From Phreatobacter oligotrophus (GTDB lineage: Bacteria > Pseudomonadota > Alphaproteobacteria > Rhizobiales > Phreatobacteraceae): 64,000 nt of DNA. The translations under genes and the position numbers were made by a program. Where the stretch lies: the NCBI RefSeq assembly GCF_003046185.1, contig NZ_PZZL01000004.1, positions 124,001 through 188,000 of the forward strand. The letters are read 5' to 3'. This document shows positions 18,966-29,061 of this stretch, piece after piece (position 1 is the first letter of the stretch; every line of letters begins with the position of its first letter). The notes under the pieces were generated by a model that did not search any database, was not told the DNA's origin, and saw only the letters and a list, made by a program, of their open reading frames with translations.

Positions 18966-20012
18966 TCAGTCCTTCTCGCCGGTCCGTGCCCGGCCAAGCC
19001 GCTCCACCGCGGCGATCTCACGGAACCAGTCGCGCACCGGCTTGGCGGGCCTGCCGCCCCAGCGCGCGCCCTCCGGCACGTCGTCCTTGACGATGGAGGT
19101 CGCGGCGATCTGCGCCCCGCTGCCCACCGTCACATGGTTGTTCACGCCGACCTGACCGCCCAGCATGACGAAATCGCCGAGCCGCGCCGAACCGGACAGG
19201 CCCACCTGGCTGACGATGACGCAATGACGGCCGATCTCGACGTTGTGGGCGATCTGCACGAGATTGTCGATCTTGGTGCCCTCGCCGATCACCGTATCCA
19301 GCACATGGCCGCGGTCGACGGTCGAGTTGGCGCCGATCTCCACGTCGTCCTGGATGATGACCCGGCCGATCTGCGGCACCTTGGCGTGCTTCTGCCGGCC
19401 GAGCTCGAAGCCGAACCCGTCCTGGCCGACCCGCACGCCGGCGTGGAGGATGACCCGGTTGCCGAGCAGCGCATGGGTCAGCGACACATGCGGGCCAATG
19501 GCGCAGTCGCGACCGATGCGCACACCCGGTCCGATGACAGCCCCGGCGGCGAGCACCGTCCCGGAACCGATCTCCGCCTGGGGGCCGACGACCACGCCGG
19601 GATCGACCACGACGCCGCTTTCCAGCCGCGCGGTGGGATGGATCATGGCACCCGGCGAAATGCCTGTGGCGCCGAAGAGTGACTGTGGCTTCAGCGCCTG
19701 CGGATAGAGCCGCCGCGACACCGAGACGAAGGCGGCATGGGGGTGCGGCACGACGATCGCCGCGACCTCAGCCGGCACCAGATCGCGCTGGCGGGCATGC
19801 ACGAGGCAGGCCGCCGACCGCGTCGTGGCGAGCTGTCCGGCATATTTCGGGTTGTCGAGGAAGGTCAGGCTGTCCGGTCCGGCATTGGACAGGGCCGCGA
19901 CCGTGCGGATGACTCGCTCGCCGTCGCCGCCGACCCATTCGGCCTTCAGAAAAGCCGCGACCGAGGCGACGGTCATCGCCTCGGCCGGTATCAGGAACTG
20001 AGGTTCCGCCAT
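18966..20012 (-). CDS. lpxD: UDP-3-O-acylglucosamine N-acyltransferase
   Basis: A 348-residue LpxD, which adds the N-linked hydroxyacyl chain in the third step of lipid A synthesis. The N-terminal substrate-binding domain covers about 1-100 ([20 protein letters not shown]). The hexapeptide beta-helix follows, with the catalytic histidine region [19 protein letters not shown] and [20 protein letters not shown]. The start at 20012 (MAEPQFLIP) is chosen because upstream sequence in the same frame is Arg/Ser-rich and unlike any LpxD. It lies 52 bases after bamA with no ompH/skp gene between them, unlike many proteobacteria. Confidence 0.95.
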   Translation of the reverse strand: MAEPQFLIPAEAMTVASVAAFLKAEWVGGDGERVIRTVAALSNAGPDSLTFLDNPKYAGQLATTRSAACLVHARQRDLVPAEVAAIVVPHPHAAFVSVSRRLYPQALKPQSLFGATGISPGAMIHPTARLESGVVVDPGVVVGPQAEIGSGTVLAAGAVIGPGVRIGRDCAIGPHVSLTHALLGNRVILHAGVRVGQDGFGFELGRQKHAKVPQIGRVIIQDDVEIGANSTVDRGHVLDTVIGEGTKIDNLVQIAHNVEIGRHCVIVSQVGLSGSARLGDFVMLGGQVGVNNHVTVGSGAQIAATSIVKDDVPEGARWGGRPAKPVRDWFREIAAVERLGRARTGEKD

Positions 20013-20064
20013 GATGATCCCGCTCCGGGGACCGCAGCGCCCCGACAGACCGGGACGCCGACGG

Positions 20065-22626
20065 TCAGAAGCGCGTGCCGCCCGAGAAGCGGAAGGCCTG
20101 CGTCTGGTCGCCCCTCGCCTTGGACAGGACGAAGGAATAGTCGAAGCGGATCGGACCGAAGGGCGAGTTCCAGAGGAGGCCCATACCGACCGACGAGCGA
20201 ACCTTGTGCTGGTCCGACCCCTGCAGGTTGACATCGAGGATGCCACCGCCGGTGTTGAAGGTGCGGATGCCGTTGTAGCCCCAGACCGAGCCGGCGTCGG
20301 CATAGAGAGCGCCGCGCATGCCGAAGTCCTTCGGCAGGAAGGTGATCGGGAAGGTCACCTCAGCCGAAGCACCCCAGTACATGGTGCCGCCGACCGCGTC
20401 AGGAATGCGGTTCAGACCGAGAGCAGCAGCAGCGGTGGACAGCGCGAAGTCGCGCGGACCGATGCCGGCCGTCTGGAAGCCGCGGACGAGCTCCGGACCC
20501 ATGAAGAACTGGTCGATCGCGTCGAGGCGACCGCCGAGACCGCCGATATGGCCGGCCTGAACGCGCAGCATGCCGATCCAGTCGTTGGTCAGGTCGTGAT
20601 AGTAGCGGCTCTCGAAGGTGGTGCGAACGAACTTCGCATCGCCACCGGCGCCCGCCACGTCCTGACGCAGCTCGGCATAGAGGCCCTGGCTCGGATTGAT
20701 GGCGCGGTCGAGGTTCGAATAGACCAGCGAATAGCCGAACATCGAGATGAAGCGGTTCCGGCCGTTGATGGCGCGGATCGCCGAGGAAACTTCGCCATCA
20801 TCCAAGCAGGTATAGGCGCGACCATTGCCCGTGGTGTTGATCGAGCCGTCAGCCGCCAGCGACGCCGGACCCACCAGGGTCAGGCCGGTCGCACGCGGAT
20901 CACCCGCCTGATAGTAGGACACGTTGCCATTGGCATCCGTGTACTGGTTCATCTGGCCGAGGCCCGTGTAGCAGTTCACCTGGCTGTCAGCGACCGAGAT
21001 GCGCTGAGCGATGGCGCTGTAGCGCAGCTGCACGGCGAACTGCTCGGTGATCGGGATGCCGAGGCGCAGGGTGCCGCCGTAGGAGCGCGACTCGTAGGGC
21101 TGCCAGCTCGACCGGTTGGTCTGGCGGTAGAACAGGTCAAAGCCGCCGGCGAGGCGGTAATCCATCAGGAAGGGCTCGGTGAACGAGAAGTTCACGCCCT
21201 TGGAGCGCTGGCCGAACGTGCCGCCGAGGCGGACGAACTGGCCGCGGCCGAGGAAGTTGCGCTCTTCCACCGAGGCCTCGGCGATGAAGCCGTCAGCGGT
21301 CGAGTAACCACCGGCGATGGAGAAGGCGCCCGTCGGCTGGTCCTGGACCTCGACGTTCACGATGACGCGGTCAGCCGCCGAGCCGGGCTCGGTGGTGATC
21401 TTCACGTCCTTGAAGTAGCCGAGGTTCTTCAGGCGTCGCTCGGCGCGGTCGACGAGCACGCGGTTGTAGGCATCGCCCTCCGCCATGTCGAACTCGCGGC
21501 GGATGACGCGGTCCTGGGTGCGGGTGTTGCCACGCACGTTGATGCGCTCGACGTAAACGCGCGGGCCCTCTTCCACCACGTAGACGAGGTTCACCGTCAG
21601 GGTCGAGGGGTCACGCTCGCCGCGCGGGCGGACGGACGCGAAGGCATAGCCGCGGCGGGCAACCTCGAGGGTCACATCCTCGAGCGACTTGTCGACCAGC
21701 TCGACATTGTAGACGGCGCCGGCCTGGGTCTTCACGGCGCCGCGCAGCGTGGCGCCGTCGACGTCGCGGATGTTGGACTGCACCTCGACCGAACCGACCC
21801 GGTACTGCGGGCCTTCCTCGATCTCGATGGTGATGGTGAAGGCGTTGGCGGCCTGGTCGAAATCGGCGCGGGCCGAGAGGACGCGCATGTCGACATAGCC
21901 GTTGCGCAGATACAGGCGGCGGATCGCCTCCTGGTCGGCATTGAGGCGGTCGGCGTCATAGACGTCGTTCGACTTCAGCCAGGAAAGGATGCCCGACTCG
22001 GCGGTCATCATCACGTCCAGCAGGCGCTGGCGGCCGAACGAGTTGTTGCCGACGAAATTGATGGCGCGGACGGAGGCCTTCTTGCCCTCGTTGATCTCGA
22101 AGACGAGATCGATGCGGCCGTTCGGCTGCTCGATGGTCTTCGGCGTGATCTCGACCTCGTAGCGGCCGGTGCGGCGATAGACGTCGTAGAGACGCTGGGT
22201 GTCGGACTGGACCGTGGCGCGCGAGAAGGTGCCGCGCGGCTTGGACTCGATCTCGCCCATGAGCTGGTCGGTCTTCAGGCGGCGGTTGCCCTCGAAGACG
22301 ACGCGGTTGATGACCTCGTTCTCGGAGACCTGGACGACCAGGCGGCCGCCGGCGCGGCTCACGCGCACGTCACGGAACAGGCCCGTGGCGTACATCGCCT
22401 TGATGCCCTCGTCGACGCGCGCGGCGGTCAGCTCGCCGCCGGAGAAATAGGAGCGGATCGTGTCGGCCTCGATGCGGCGGTTACCCTGCACGACGATCGA
22501 GGCGGCAGACTGCGCATTCACTGCAGTGGAGAGGACGACACCGGAGGTCGCGGCCATCACCACGCCCACTGCGGTCATCGTTCCTGCGATCACGACCGTT
22601 CGGACCGTCCGAGCGAAAGAAGTCAT
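20065..22626 (-). CDS. bamA: Outer membrane protein assembly factor BamA
   Basis: The 853-residue protein has an N-terminal export signal (about 1-38, rich in Ala/Val/Thr, ending VNAQ). Five POTRA domains follow (starting [52 protein letters not shown] and [14 protein letters not shown]), then a 16-strand barrel domain from about 440 with the VRGF-type motif ([10 protein letters not shown]). It ends in phenylalanine, the outer-membrane insertion signature. BamA folds and inserts outer-membrane proteins. It follows rseP after 166 bases that contain a perfect dyad. Normal size and domain order for alphaproteobacteria. Confidence 0.96.
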   Translation of the reverse strand: MTSFARTVRTVVIAGTMTAVGVVMAATSGVVLSTAVNAQSAASIVVQGNRRIEADTIRSYFSGGELTAARVDEGIKAMYATGLFRDVRVSRAGGRLVVQVSENEVINRVVFEGNRRLKTDQLMGEIESKPRGTFSRATVQSDTQRLYDVYRRTGRYEVEITPKTIEQPNGRIDLVFEINEGKKASVRAINFVGNNSFGRQRLLDVMMTAESGILSWLKSNDVYDADRLNADQEAIRRLYLRNGYVDMRVLSARADFDQAANAFTITIEIEEGPQYRVGSVEVQSNIRDVDGATLRGAVKTQAGAVYNVELVDKSLEDVTLEVARRGYAFASVRPRGERDPSTLTVNLVYVVEEGPRVYVERINVRGNTRTQDRVIRREFDMAEGDAYNRVLVDRAERRLKNLGYFKDVKITTEPGSAADRVIVNVEVQDQPTGAFSIAGGYSTADGFIAEASVEERNFLGRGQFVRLGGTFGQRSKGVNFSFTEPFLMDYRLAGGFDLFYRQTNRSSWQPYESRSYGGTLRLGIPITEQFAVQLRYSAIAQRISVADSQVNCYTGLGQMNQYTDANGNVSYYQAGDPRATGLTLVGPASLAADGSINTTGNGRAYTCLDDGEVSSAIRAINGRNRFISMFGYSLVYSNLDRAINPSQGLYAELRQDVAGAGGDAKFVRTTFESRYYHDLTNDWIGMLRVQAGHIGGLGGRLDAIDQFFMGPELVRGFQTAGIGPRDFALSTAAAALGLNRIPDAVGGTMYWGASAEVTFPITFLPKDFGMRGALYADAGSVWGYNGIRTFNTGGGILDVNLQGSDQHKVRSSVGMGLLWNSPFGPIRFDYSFVLSKARGDQTQAFRFSGGTRF

Positions 22627-22711
22627 GAATCACGCGCCTGTCTGTTGGGTATGTTGGTTTCACGCGAACGCGAACCACCCGTGGATCCCTCCCGGGCGGT
22701 TCGCTTGTAAC

Positions 22712-22735
22712 CGGTTTGCCCAGAAGTGCAAACCG
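22712..22735. promoter_or_regulatory. Palindrome in the rseP-bamA gap
   Basis: CGGTTTGC (22712-22719) and GCAAACCG (22728-22735) are a perfect 8-bp inverted repeat with an 8-base spacer, 86 bases upstream of the bamA start. A second inverted pair, GCGAACC (22670-22676) and GGTTCGC (22698-22704), lies closer to bamA. The first could be an operator over a bamA promoter; neither has a U-run, so they are not terminators. Inference from symmetry only. Confidence 0.4.
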
Positions 22736-22792
22736 CCCCGGCGCCGCACCGCCGGTTTTTGAAAGTCCGTTGCCGGATCGCCACGCCCGCCC

Positions 22793-23935
22793 TCATCCGA
22801 CGATGCCCCGGATGTCGTTCCAGGTGGCGAAGATCATCAGCATGAGGACCAGCGCCAAACCGAAGCGGAAAGCCATTTCCTGCGACTTTTCGCTCATCGG
22901 ACGGCCGCGCACGGCCTCGATGGCGTAGAAGACCAGATGGCCGCCGTCGAGCATGGGAATCGGGAAGAGATTGAGCAGCCCGATGGAGACGGAGATGAGG
23001 GCAGCAAGACTCAGGAGCGCGACGAATCCGATCTGCGCCGCCTCGCCCGAAACCTGGGCGATTCTGATGGGGCCGCCGAGCTGATCGGCGCTCTGCGTGC
23101 CCATCACCACGCCGCCAAGATAGGCGAAGGTGCGGTCGATGACGAACCAGGTTTCCTTCACGCCCATCCAGGTGGCGGTGAAGGGATCGTAGTGGCGGAT
23201 CTGGGTATCGCCGGGCTGGTTCGACCGGGAAATGCCGAGCCGGCCGATGCGGTGGGTGCCGCCGAACCGGTCCTTGAACTCGTAGATGGTCGGCACCGCC
23301 GTCAGCGTCTTGCGGTCGCCGCCGCGGTCGACAACGACGGCGAGCGAGGCGCCGGCGCTCGCCCCAACGATGCGCTGCATGTCGGAGAAGCTCTCGATTT
23401 CGCGGCCATTGATGGTCAGAACGAGGTCGCCGGGCTGGAAGCCGGCCTGTTCGGCGGCGCTGCCGGCGACGATCGTCTCGACACGCGGCGAGGTGATCGG
23501 CTTGCCGAAGATCGTGAAGACGCCGGCGAAAATGACGATGGCGAGGATGAAATTGGCGATGGGGCCGGCTGCGACAATGGCGGCACGCTGGCCGAGCGAC
23601 TTGTGGAAGAAGCTCTGCGAGCGCTCATCCGCCGTCATGGCATTGGCGGTGTCGAAATCGGGCGTCGAGGCGGCGTCGGCGTCACCGTAGAACTTGACGT
23701 AGCCGCCGAGCGGAATGGCGCAGAGCTTCCAGCGGGTGCCGTGACGGTCGTTGAAGCCAACGAGTTCGCGGCCGAAACCGATCGAGAAGGCCTCGACCCT
23801 GACGCCGTTGCGCCGCGCCACCCAGAAATGGCCGAGTTCGTGGAAGAACACCACGATCGTCAGCACGAAGAGAAACGGAATGATGGTCCAGATCAGGGTC
23901 TGGCCCCATCCGCCGAGCGCGGCAGCAGCGTTCAT
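22793..23935 (-). CDS. rseP: RIP site-2 metalloprotease RseP
   Basis: The 380-residue membrane protease has the zinc site HELGH in the first transmembrane helix (VVFFHELGHFWVARRNGVRV, about 30-49) and the LDG motif near the C-terminus (PIPMLDGGHLVFYAIEA). There is one PDZ domain in between (about 120-205, including AGFQPGDLVLTINGREIE). It cleaves anti-sigma factors such as RseA and remnant signal peptides inside the membrane. Genes in order dxr, rseP, bamA are conserved across proteobacteria and support the call. Start at ATG 23935. Confidence 0.95.
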   Translation of the reverse strand: MNAAAALGGWGQTLIWTIIPFLFVLTIVVFFHELGHFWVARRNGVRVEAFSIGFGRELVGFNDRHGTRWKLCAIPLGGYVKFYGDADAASTPDFDTANAMTADERSQSFFHKSLGQRAAIVAAGPIANFILAIVIFAGVFTIFGKPITSPRVETIVAGSAAEQAGFQPGDLVLTINGREIESFSDMQRIVGASAGASLAVVVDRGGDRKTLTAVPTIYEFKDRFGGTHRIGRLGISRSNQPGDTQIRHYDPFTATWMGVKETWFVIDRTFAYLGGVVMGTQSADQLGGPIRIAQVSGEAAQIGFVALLSLAALISVSIGLLNLFPIPMLDGGHLVFYAIEAVRGRPMSEKSQEMAFRFGLALVLMLMIFATWNDIRGIVG

Positions 23936-23991
23936 CGATCTGTCCCATGGGCACGGGCCCGGATGCGTCCGGACTCATACCCTCCCGATTT

Positions 23992-25161
23992 TCAAGATGC
24001 CGCAGCGGGCGCGTTAAGCATAGTGGCGCGCGCCCGCTCTCTCGCGGCATGGTCAATCAACCATAAATCGTCCAATGTGGCCGGAGCGGGGCCGTCGCCC
24101 TCCGCCTCCAGAACCGCCTCCACTACCGCCGCAATGGCGCCGAAGCCGATGCGCCGGCTGAGGAAAGCCTCCACCGCCACCTCGTTGGCGGCGTTGAGCA
24201 CCGTCGGCGCCCTTCCCCCCACCGTCATCGCCGCGATGGCGAGCCGAAGGCAGGGAAACCGCACAAGATCGGGCTCCTCGAAGGTCAGCGAGCCGATCTC
24301 CGCGAGGTTGAGCCGCTTCGAAGGGCCGTCGATCCGCTCGGGAAAACCGAGGCAATGGGCAATGGGCACCCGCATGTCGGCCGCGCCCAGCTGAGCGACA
24401 ATCGACCCGTCGCGATAGGCGACCATGCCGTGAACGACCTGCTGGGGATGGACGACGGCCTTCAGCCGCTCGGCCGGCAGGCCGAACAGGTGGAATGCCT
24501 CGATGAGCTCGAGGCCCTTGTTCATGAGACCGGCCGAATCCACCGTCACCTTGGCGCCCATGGCGTAGTTCGGGTGCTTCAGTGCGTCCTCTGGCCGCGC
24601 CGCGGCGATGGCGGCGGCATTCCAGGTCCGGAACGGCCCGCCCGACGCGGTGATCCAGACCGTCTCGACATCCTCAAGACGGGAGCCGGCGAGGGCCTGG
24701 AAGACGGCGTTATGCTCGGAATCCATCGGCAGAATGGTGACGCCGCGGCGCTTAGCCGCGCCCATCACCATGTCACCGGCCGCCACCAGGCTCTCCTTGT
24801 TGGCGAGAGCGATCGCGGTCCCCTGCCCGATCGCCGCCAGGACCGGCTCGACGCCGGCCGCCCCGGTGATCGCGCCAACGACCAGATCGGCGGGACGCGC
24901 GGCCGCAGCAGCGACCGCGGCAGGCCCGGCCGCCGTCTCGATGCCGGAGCCGGCGAGCAGGTCCTTCAGACGGCCATAGGAGGCAGGATCGGCAACGACG
25001 GCGAGCCTTGCGCCATGCTCGCGGGCAATCGCCGCCAGCTTCTCGGCATCGCCATTGGCGGTCACCGCCTCGATGCGAAAGCGGTCGCGGTGGCGGTCGA
25101 CAATGTCGAGCGTGCTGGTTCCGATGGAGCCGGTCGCCCCGAGCAACGTCAGAGCGCGCAT
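23992..25161 (-). CDS. dxr: 1-deoxy-D-xylulose 5-phosphate reductoisomerase
   Basis: A 389-residue DXR, the NADPH-dependent second enzyme of the MEP isoprenoid pathway. It has the nucleotide-binding start LTLLGATGSIGTSTLDIVDRH, ALANKESLVAAGDMVM, the metal and substrate site DSEHNAVFQAL, and ASGGPFR with KVTVDSAGLMNKGLELIEA. The conserved HPQQVVHGMVAYRDGS segment follows. The start at 25161 (MRALTLLGATG) is chosen since the frame upstream has no family similarity. It lies four bases downstream of cdsA, and rseP follows after 56 bases. Confidence 0.96.
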   Translation of the reverse strand: MRALTLLGATGSIGTSTLDIVDRHRDRFRIEAVTANGDAEKLAAIAREHGARLAVVADPASYGRLKDLLAGSGIETAAGPAAVAAAAARPADLVVGAITGAAGVEPVLAAIGQGTAIALANKESLVAAGDMVMGAAKRRGVTILPMDSEHNAVFQALAGSRLEDVETVWITASGGPFRTWNAAAIAAARPEDALKHPNYAMGAKVTVDSAGLMNKGLELIEAFHLFGLPAERLKAVVHPQQVVHGMVAYRDGSIVAQLGAADMRVPIAHCLGFPERIDGPSKRLNLAEIGSLTFEEPDLVRFPCLRLAIAAMTVGGRAPTVLNAANEVAVEAFLSRRIGFGAIAAVVEAVLEAEGDGPAPATLDDLWLIDHAARERARATMLNAPAAAS

Positions 25162-25165
25162 GGAC

Positions 25166-26014
25166 TTACCATAGCAGCAGGCCGGCGGCGGGATTGGCGG
25201 AGCCCCCGCGCGCAAGACCCAGCGCAGCTGCCGCAACCGCGGCGACGAGGAAGCCGTCGAGCCGGTCCATCACGCCGCCATGGCCGGGAATGATAGAGCC
25301 GGCATCCTTGGCGGCGAAGCGGCGCTTGACCGAGGATTCGAAGAGATCGCCGGCCTGGCTCAGGGCGGCAATGGCGAAGGTCGCCAGAGCAAGGCCGAGG
25401 GTCGGCTGGATACCGACGAAGCGCACCACCGCCAGCGCGATGGCCGTGCCGATGAGCGTGCCGCCGAGGAACCCGGACCAGGTCTTTTTCGGCGAAAGCT
25501 GCGGCCAGAGCTTCGGCCCGCCGATCGAGCGGCCGGCGAAATAGGCGGCGACATCCGTGCCCCAGACCACCGCGAAGAGCCACAAGATGGCGGCAAAGCC
25601 GAGGGCGTTGTCGTCGCGCAGGATCGTCGGGCCGAGGACCACCGCCGCGGCATAGACGAGCCCGGCGATCGCCCAGCGGCTGTGGCCGGCGGGACTGAGC
25701 CAGATGGCGACGAGCGTGCCCACCCCCAGCGCGATGAGCGCGAAGCCCGGATTGACGAAGGTCCGCTCGAAGGCAAGCGCCGCGACGAGGCAGGCTACCT
25801 CGCCCCAGTAAAGCGCCCGCGGCTGCTCCGGCAGGACCAGCCGGTTCCATTCGAGGAGCACGAGGCAGGCGCCGAGCAGCCAGAGCAGCGCGAAGGGCCA
25901 GTCGCCGAGCCAGGCGGTGAAGATGGCCACGGGAATGAGGATCAGCGCCGAGACGACGCGCTTCTTGAGATCCGGATCGGAGAAGGCCCCTGCGGGCTTC
26001 AGGTCTGGATCCAT
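25166..26014 (-). CDS. cdsA: Phosphatidate cytidylyltransferase
   Basis: The 282-residue integral membrane enzyme makes CDP-diacylglycerol from phosphatidate and CTP, the branch point of phospholipid synthesis. It has about eight hydrophobic helices, starting VVSALILIPVAIFTAWLG. The CdsA signature is near the end: SQAGDLFESSVKRRF, then DAGSIIPGHGGVMDRLDGF, with the acidic residues required for metal binding. ATG 26014 lies one base after the uppS stop codon; a longer reading frame upstream overlaps uppS and is unlikely. Conserved order uppS-cdsA-dxr. Confidence 0.95.
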   Translation of the reverse strand: MDPDLKPAGAFSDPDLKKRVVSALILIPVAIFTAWLGDWPFALLWLLGACLVLLEWNRLVLPEQPRALYWGEVACLVAALAFERTFVNPGFALIALGVGTLVAIWLSPAGHSRWAIAGLVYAAAVVLGPTILRDDNALGFAAILWLFAVVWGTDVAAYFAGRSIGGPKLWPQLSPKKTWSGFLGGTLIGTAIALAVVRFVGIQPTLGLALATFAIAALSQAGDLFESSVKRRFAAKDAGSIIPGHGGVMDRLDGFLVAAVAAAALGLARGGSANPAAGLLLW

Positions 26015-26015
26015 G

Positions 26016-26789
26016 TCAGCGGCCCGCGGCGAGGCCGCCATAGCGGCGCTCGCGGCGTCCATATTCGGCCAGCGCCTCCTCCAGCGCCTCCCGGCCGTAG
26101 TCGGGCCAGAGGACCGGCTGGAAGACGAGTTCGGCATAGGCTGCCTGCCACATCAGGAAGTTCGACAGGCGCATTTCGCCGGAGGTGCGGATGACGAGGT
26201 CGGGATCGGGGATGCCGGCGGTGTTGAGCCGCGCCTCGATGGCCTCGGGCGTGATGCTCTCCGGCGTGCGCTCGCCACGCGCGACCTCCTCGGCGAGCGC
26301 CCGGGCGGCGGCGGCGATTTCCTGGCGGGACCCGTAATTGAAGGCGACGATGAGCGTCTGGCCGAGGTTGCGGGCGGTGAGCGCCTCGGCCTCGACGAGA
26401 AGCGCACGAATGTCGGGATCGAGCGCCGTGCGGTCGCCGGCGATGCGCACGCGGACATTGGCCTCATGCAGTTCGGCGAGATCGTTGCGGATGAAGCGCT
26501 TGAGAAGGCCCATCAGGGCCGAGACCTCCGCCGGAGGCCGCGACCAGTTCTCCGAGGAGAAGGAATAGACCGTGACGATCTCGATGCCGATGTCGCGAGC
26601 CGCCTTCAGGGTGCGGCGCAGCGCCTCGACCCCGCGCCGATGACCCTCGACCCGCGGCAGGCCGCGCTGGGTCGCCCAGCGGCCGTTGCCGTCCATGATG
26701 ATGGCGATATGGCGCGGCAGGGCGGCGGGCGCCGCTGCGGCCGCTACCCCGGTATCCTGCGCCAGTCCTTGTCGGTCCGCCATCGTCAT
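26016..26789 (-). CDS. uppS: Isoprenyl transferase (undecaprenyl diphosphate synthase)
   Basis: A 257-residue cis-prenyltransferase that makes the C55 lipid carrier for peptidoglycan and other glycans. Motifs are [20 protein letters not shown] (catalytic Asp, region I), [14 protein letters not shown] and the C-terminal [17 protein letters not shown] with [15 protein letters not shown]. Start choices are ATG 26789, ATG 26783 or an upstream TTG at 26807 overlapping the frr stop; none has a strong ribosome binding site, so coupling to frr is likely. The first 20 residues are variable and Ala-rich. Confidence 0.94.
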   Translation of the reverse strand: MTMADRQGLAQDTGVAAAAAPAALPRHIAIIMDGNGRWATQRGLPRVEGHRRGVEALRRTLKAARDIGIEIVTVYSFSSENWSRPPAEVSALMGLLKRFIRNDLAELHEANVRVRIAGDRTALDPDIRALLVEAEALTARNLGQTLIVAFNYGSRQEIAAAARALAEEVARGERTPESITPEAIEARLNTAGIPDPDLVIRTSGEMRLSNFLMWQAAYAELVFQPVLWPDYGREALEEALAEYGRRERRYGGLAAGR

Positions 26790-26803
26790 GACCGGCCCGG
26801 GGC

Positions 26804-27370
26804 TCAAACCGTCATGATCTCTTTTTCCTTCTGGGCGACGAGCTGATCGACCTCGGCGATGTGCTTGTCGGTCTCCTTCTGGACCTGTTCGGAGGCGCGG
26901 ACATGCTCGTCCTCGCTCATCGAATGGTCCTTCTCCTTCGCCTTCAGGATGTCCATGCCGTCGCGGCGGATGTGGCGGATCGCGATGCGGGCGCCCTCCG
27001 CATATTTGTGGGCGACCTTCACCATGTCCTTGCGGCGGTCCTGGGTCAGCTCCGGGATGCGCAGGCGGATGACCTGGCCCTCGGTTTGCGGGTTGAGGCC
27101 GAGGCTCGACTCGCGGATCGCCTTCTCGACAGGGCCCACCATGGACCGGTCCCAGACCTGCACCGACAGAAGGCGCGGCTCGGGCACGCTCACGGTCGCC
27201 ACCTGGTTGATGTGCATGGTCTGGCCATAGGCCTCGACCTGGATCGGATCGAGCAGGTTCGGCGACGCGCGACCGGTGCGCAGCGTGCCGAGCTCGTGCT
27301 TGAACGACGCGATGGAGCTCTGCATCCGCCGCGTGATGTCGGCGAGGTCGAAAGTCGGGGACGCGGCCAT
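26804..27370 (-). CDS. frr: Ribosome recycling factor
   Basis: The 188-residue protein is ribosome recycling factor, which splits post-termination ribosomes together with EF-G and IF3. The three-helix bundle segments are clear: [20 protein letters not shown], then [15 protein letters not shown] and the beta domain [17 protein letters not shown]. The C-terminal part contains [20 protein letters not shown] and [14 protein letters not shown]. Length is normal (185-188). It follows pyrH by 53 bases and precedes uppS, the standard order. Confidence 0.97.
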   Translation of the reverse strand: MAASPTFDLADITRRMQSSIASFKHELGTLRTGRASPNLLDPIQVEAYGQTMHINQVATVSVPEPRLLSVQVWDRSMVGPVEKAIRESSLGLNPQTEGQVIRLRIPELTQDRRKDMVKVAHKYAEGARIAIRHIRRDGMDILKAKEKDHSMSEDEHVRASEQVQKETDKHIAEVDQLVAQKEKEIMTV

Positions 27371-27423
27371 GGGGTACGCCTCTTGGGTCTTGCGCGGGGT
27401 TCCGCGGGAAAGAAGGGTCGCCG

Positions 27424-28140
27424 TCAGGCGGTGACGAGGGTGCAGCGGGCGTCGCCGGCCAGCACCGAAGCCACGGCGCCAGGGGCGTCGAGGGAGAAGA
27501 CGATTATCGGAAGTCGGTTCTCCCGGGCAAGCGCGAAGGCGGCCGTATCCATGACCTTGAGGTCGCGGGCGATGGCCTCGTCGGCGGTCAGCGCATCATA
27601 GCGCACGGCCGACGGATCCTTCTTGGGATCGGCGGAATAGATGCCGTCGACATTCGTGCCCTTGAGCACCACGTCGCAGCCGAGCTCGACGGCGCGCATG
27701 GTGGCGGTGGTGTCGGTGGTGAGCAGCGGTACGCCGATGCCGCCACCCAGGACGAGGATCCGCCCGGCGGCGATATGCGCCAGGGCATGGCGCACCGTGT
27801 AGACGTCGAGCGCCTCCGGCACCGGCTCGGCCGAAAGCGCCACGGCGGGATGGCCCAGCGCATTGATCTGGCCGGCAAGCGCGATCGCATTCATGACCGT
27901 CGCCAGACGGCCGATGGCGTCGGCATCGACACGGCCAAGGCCGATTCCGGCGATCTGCTTGCCGCGGAAGATGTTGCCGCCGCCGACCACCACGACGATC
28001 TCGGTGCCAGCCTTGGCCGCGGCGATGAGGTCCTCGGCCACGGCGCGGACGGTCTTCGGGTCGAAGCCGAACTCCTGGTCCCCCGCGAGCGCCTCGCCGG
28101 ACACCTTGACCAGCGCGCGCCTGTAGCCTCGGCCGGCCAT
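27424..28140 (-). CDS. pyrH: UMP kinase
   Basis: A 238-residue bacterial UMP kinase of the amino acid kinase fold, which phosphorylates UMP to UDP in pyrimidine supply. It has the N-terminal [14 protein letters not shown], the glycine-rich [31 protein letters not shown] and GTGNPY-like [22 protein letters not shown], then [19 protein letters not shown] and YDALT. Homologues are hexameric and GTP-activated. It is normally next to tsf, but here two + strand genes separate them. Start at ATG 28140. Confidence 0.96.
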   Translation of the reverse strand: MAGRGYRRALVKVSGEALAGDQEFGFDPKTVRAVAEDLIAAAKAGTEIVVVVGGGNIFRGKQIAGIGLGRVDADAIGRLATVMNAIALAGQINALGHPAVALSAEPVPEALDVYTVRHALAHIAAGRILVLGGGIGVPLLTTDTTATMRAVELGCDVVLKGTNVDGIYSADPKKDPSAVRYDALTADEAIARDLKVMDTAAFALARENRLPIIVFSLDAPGAVASVLAGDARCTLVTA

Positions 28141-28326
28141 GGCGTCCTCCCGATTCGTTCAGCCCCGCGGGGCGGATGGTGGCAGCCCGTTTAGCGCAAT
28201 GTCCCGGCGGCGCAAATGGCCGCCCCCGCTGGAGCGGTCGATGTCCCCTGCCCGTCCCCACCAATGGCCGATCTTGGCATCGTGCAGATACACGATCTAC
28301 GCTTCGGTCCTGACGAGGAGGCCCGC

Positions 28327-29061
28327 ATGACCACGACCCCTGCCACTGTCGCCATCGTCGGAGCCGGAGACTATATCGGCGCCGCCATCGCGAGGCGTTT
28401 CGCGGCGGGCGGCTACACGGTCGTCCTCGGCCGCCGCAATGGCGACAAGCTTGGCCCCCTGGTCGACCAGATTGCGGCAGCCGGCGGACGCGCCCTGGGG
28501 CGGTCGCTTGACGCCAGGCGCGAGGAGGAGGTCGCAGCCTTCCTCGATGCGGCCGATGCCGAGGCGCCGCTTGCCGCCTGCATCTTCAATGTCGGCGGCA
28601 ATGTCCGCTTTCCCATCCGCGACACGACGGAGCGGGTCTTCCGCAAGGTCTGGGAGATGGCCTGCTATGCGGGCTTCCTCACCGGCCGTGAGGCCGCGCG
28701 CATCATGGTGCCGCGCGGATCCGGTTCGATCTTCTTCACCGGCGCGACCGCAAGCCTACGCGGCGGATCGGGCTTTGCCGCCTTCGCCAGCGCCAAGGCG
28801 GGCCTGCGCGCTGTCGCCCAGAGCATGGCGCGCGAGCTCGGACCCCAGAACATTCACGTGGCCCATCTCGTCATCGATGCCGGGGTCGATACCGCCTTCG
28901 TCCGTGATCTCCGCCGCCAGCGCGGCGGATCGGACGAGATCGCCCCGGACGAGCTGATGAACCCGGCTTCCATCGCCGAGACCTATTGGCAGCTTCACGC
29001 CCAGCCGCGCGATGCGTGGACCCACGAACTCGACATTCGGCCCTACAGGGAGACATGGTGA
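28327..29061 (+). CDS. Atypical short-chain dehydrogenase/reductase family protein
   Basis: A 244-residue Rossmann protein beginning VAIVGAGDYIGAAIARRF (about 8-25), a variant of the TGxxxGIG cofactor loop, with LGRRNGDKL after the second strand. Two classical SDR marks are altered. The NNAG motif is FNVGGNV (87-93), and the catalytic YxxxK is FASAK, with Phe153 in place of the tyrosine and Lys157 kept. It may bind NAD(P) without the usual chemistry, or use another residue. A GAGGAGG ribosome binding site precedes ATG 28327. The stop overlaps the start of the next gene (TGATG at 29059-29063), so both products probably act together. It is inserted between pyrH and tsf on the opposite strand. 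Confidence 0.82.
   Translation: MTTTPATVAIVGAGDYIGAAIARRFAAGGYTVVLGRRNGDKLGPLVDQIAAAGGRALGRSLDARREEEVAAFLDAADAEAPLAACIFNVGGNVRFPIRDTTERVFRKVWEMACYAGFLTGREAARIMVPRGSGSIFFTGATASLRGGSGFAAFASAKAGLRAVAQSMARELGPQNIHVAHLVIDAGVDTAFVRDLRRQRGGSDEIAPDELMNPASIAETYWQLHAQPRDAWTHELDIRPYRETW

Noticed and set aside
20011-22710. 899-codon open frame opposite bamA
   Set aside because: It is the exact antisense of bamA, rich in Arg/Gly/Asp/His with no domain; high G+C removes stop codons in the opposite frame. BamA has full domains and codon pattern.
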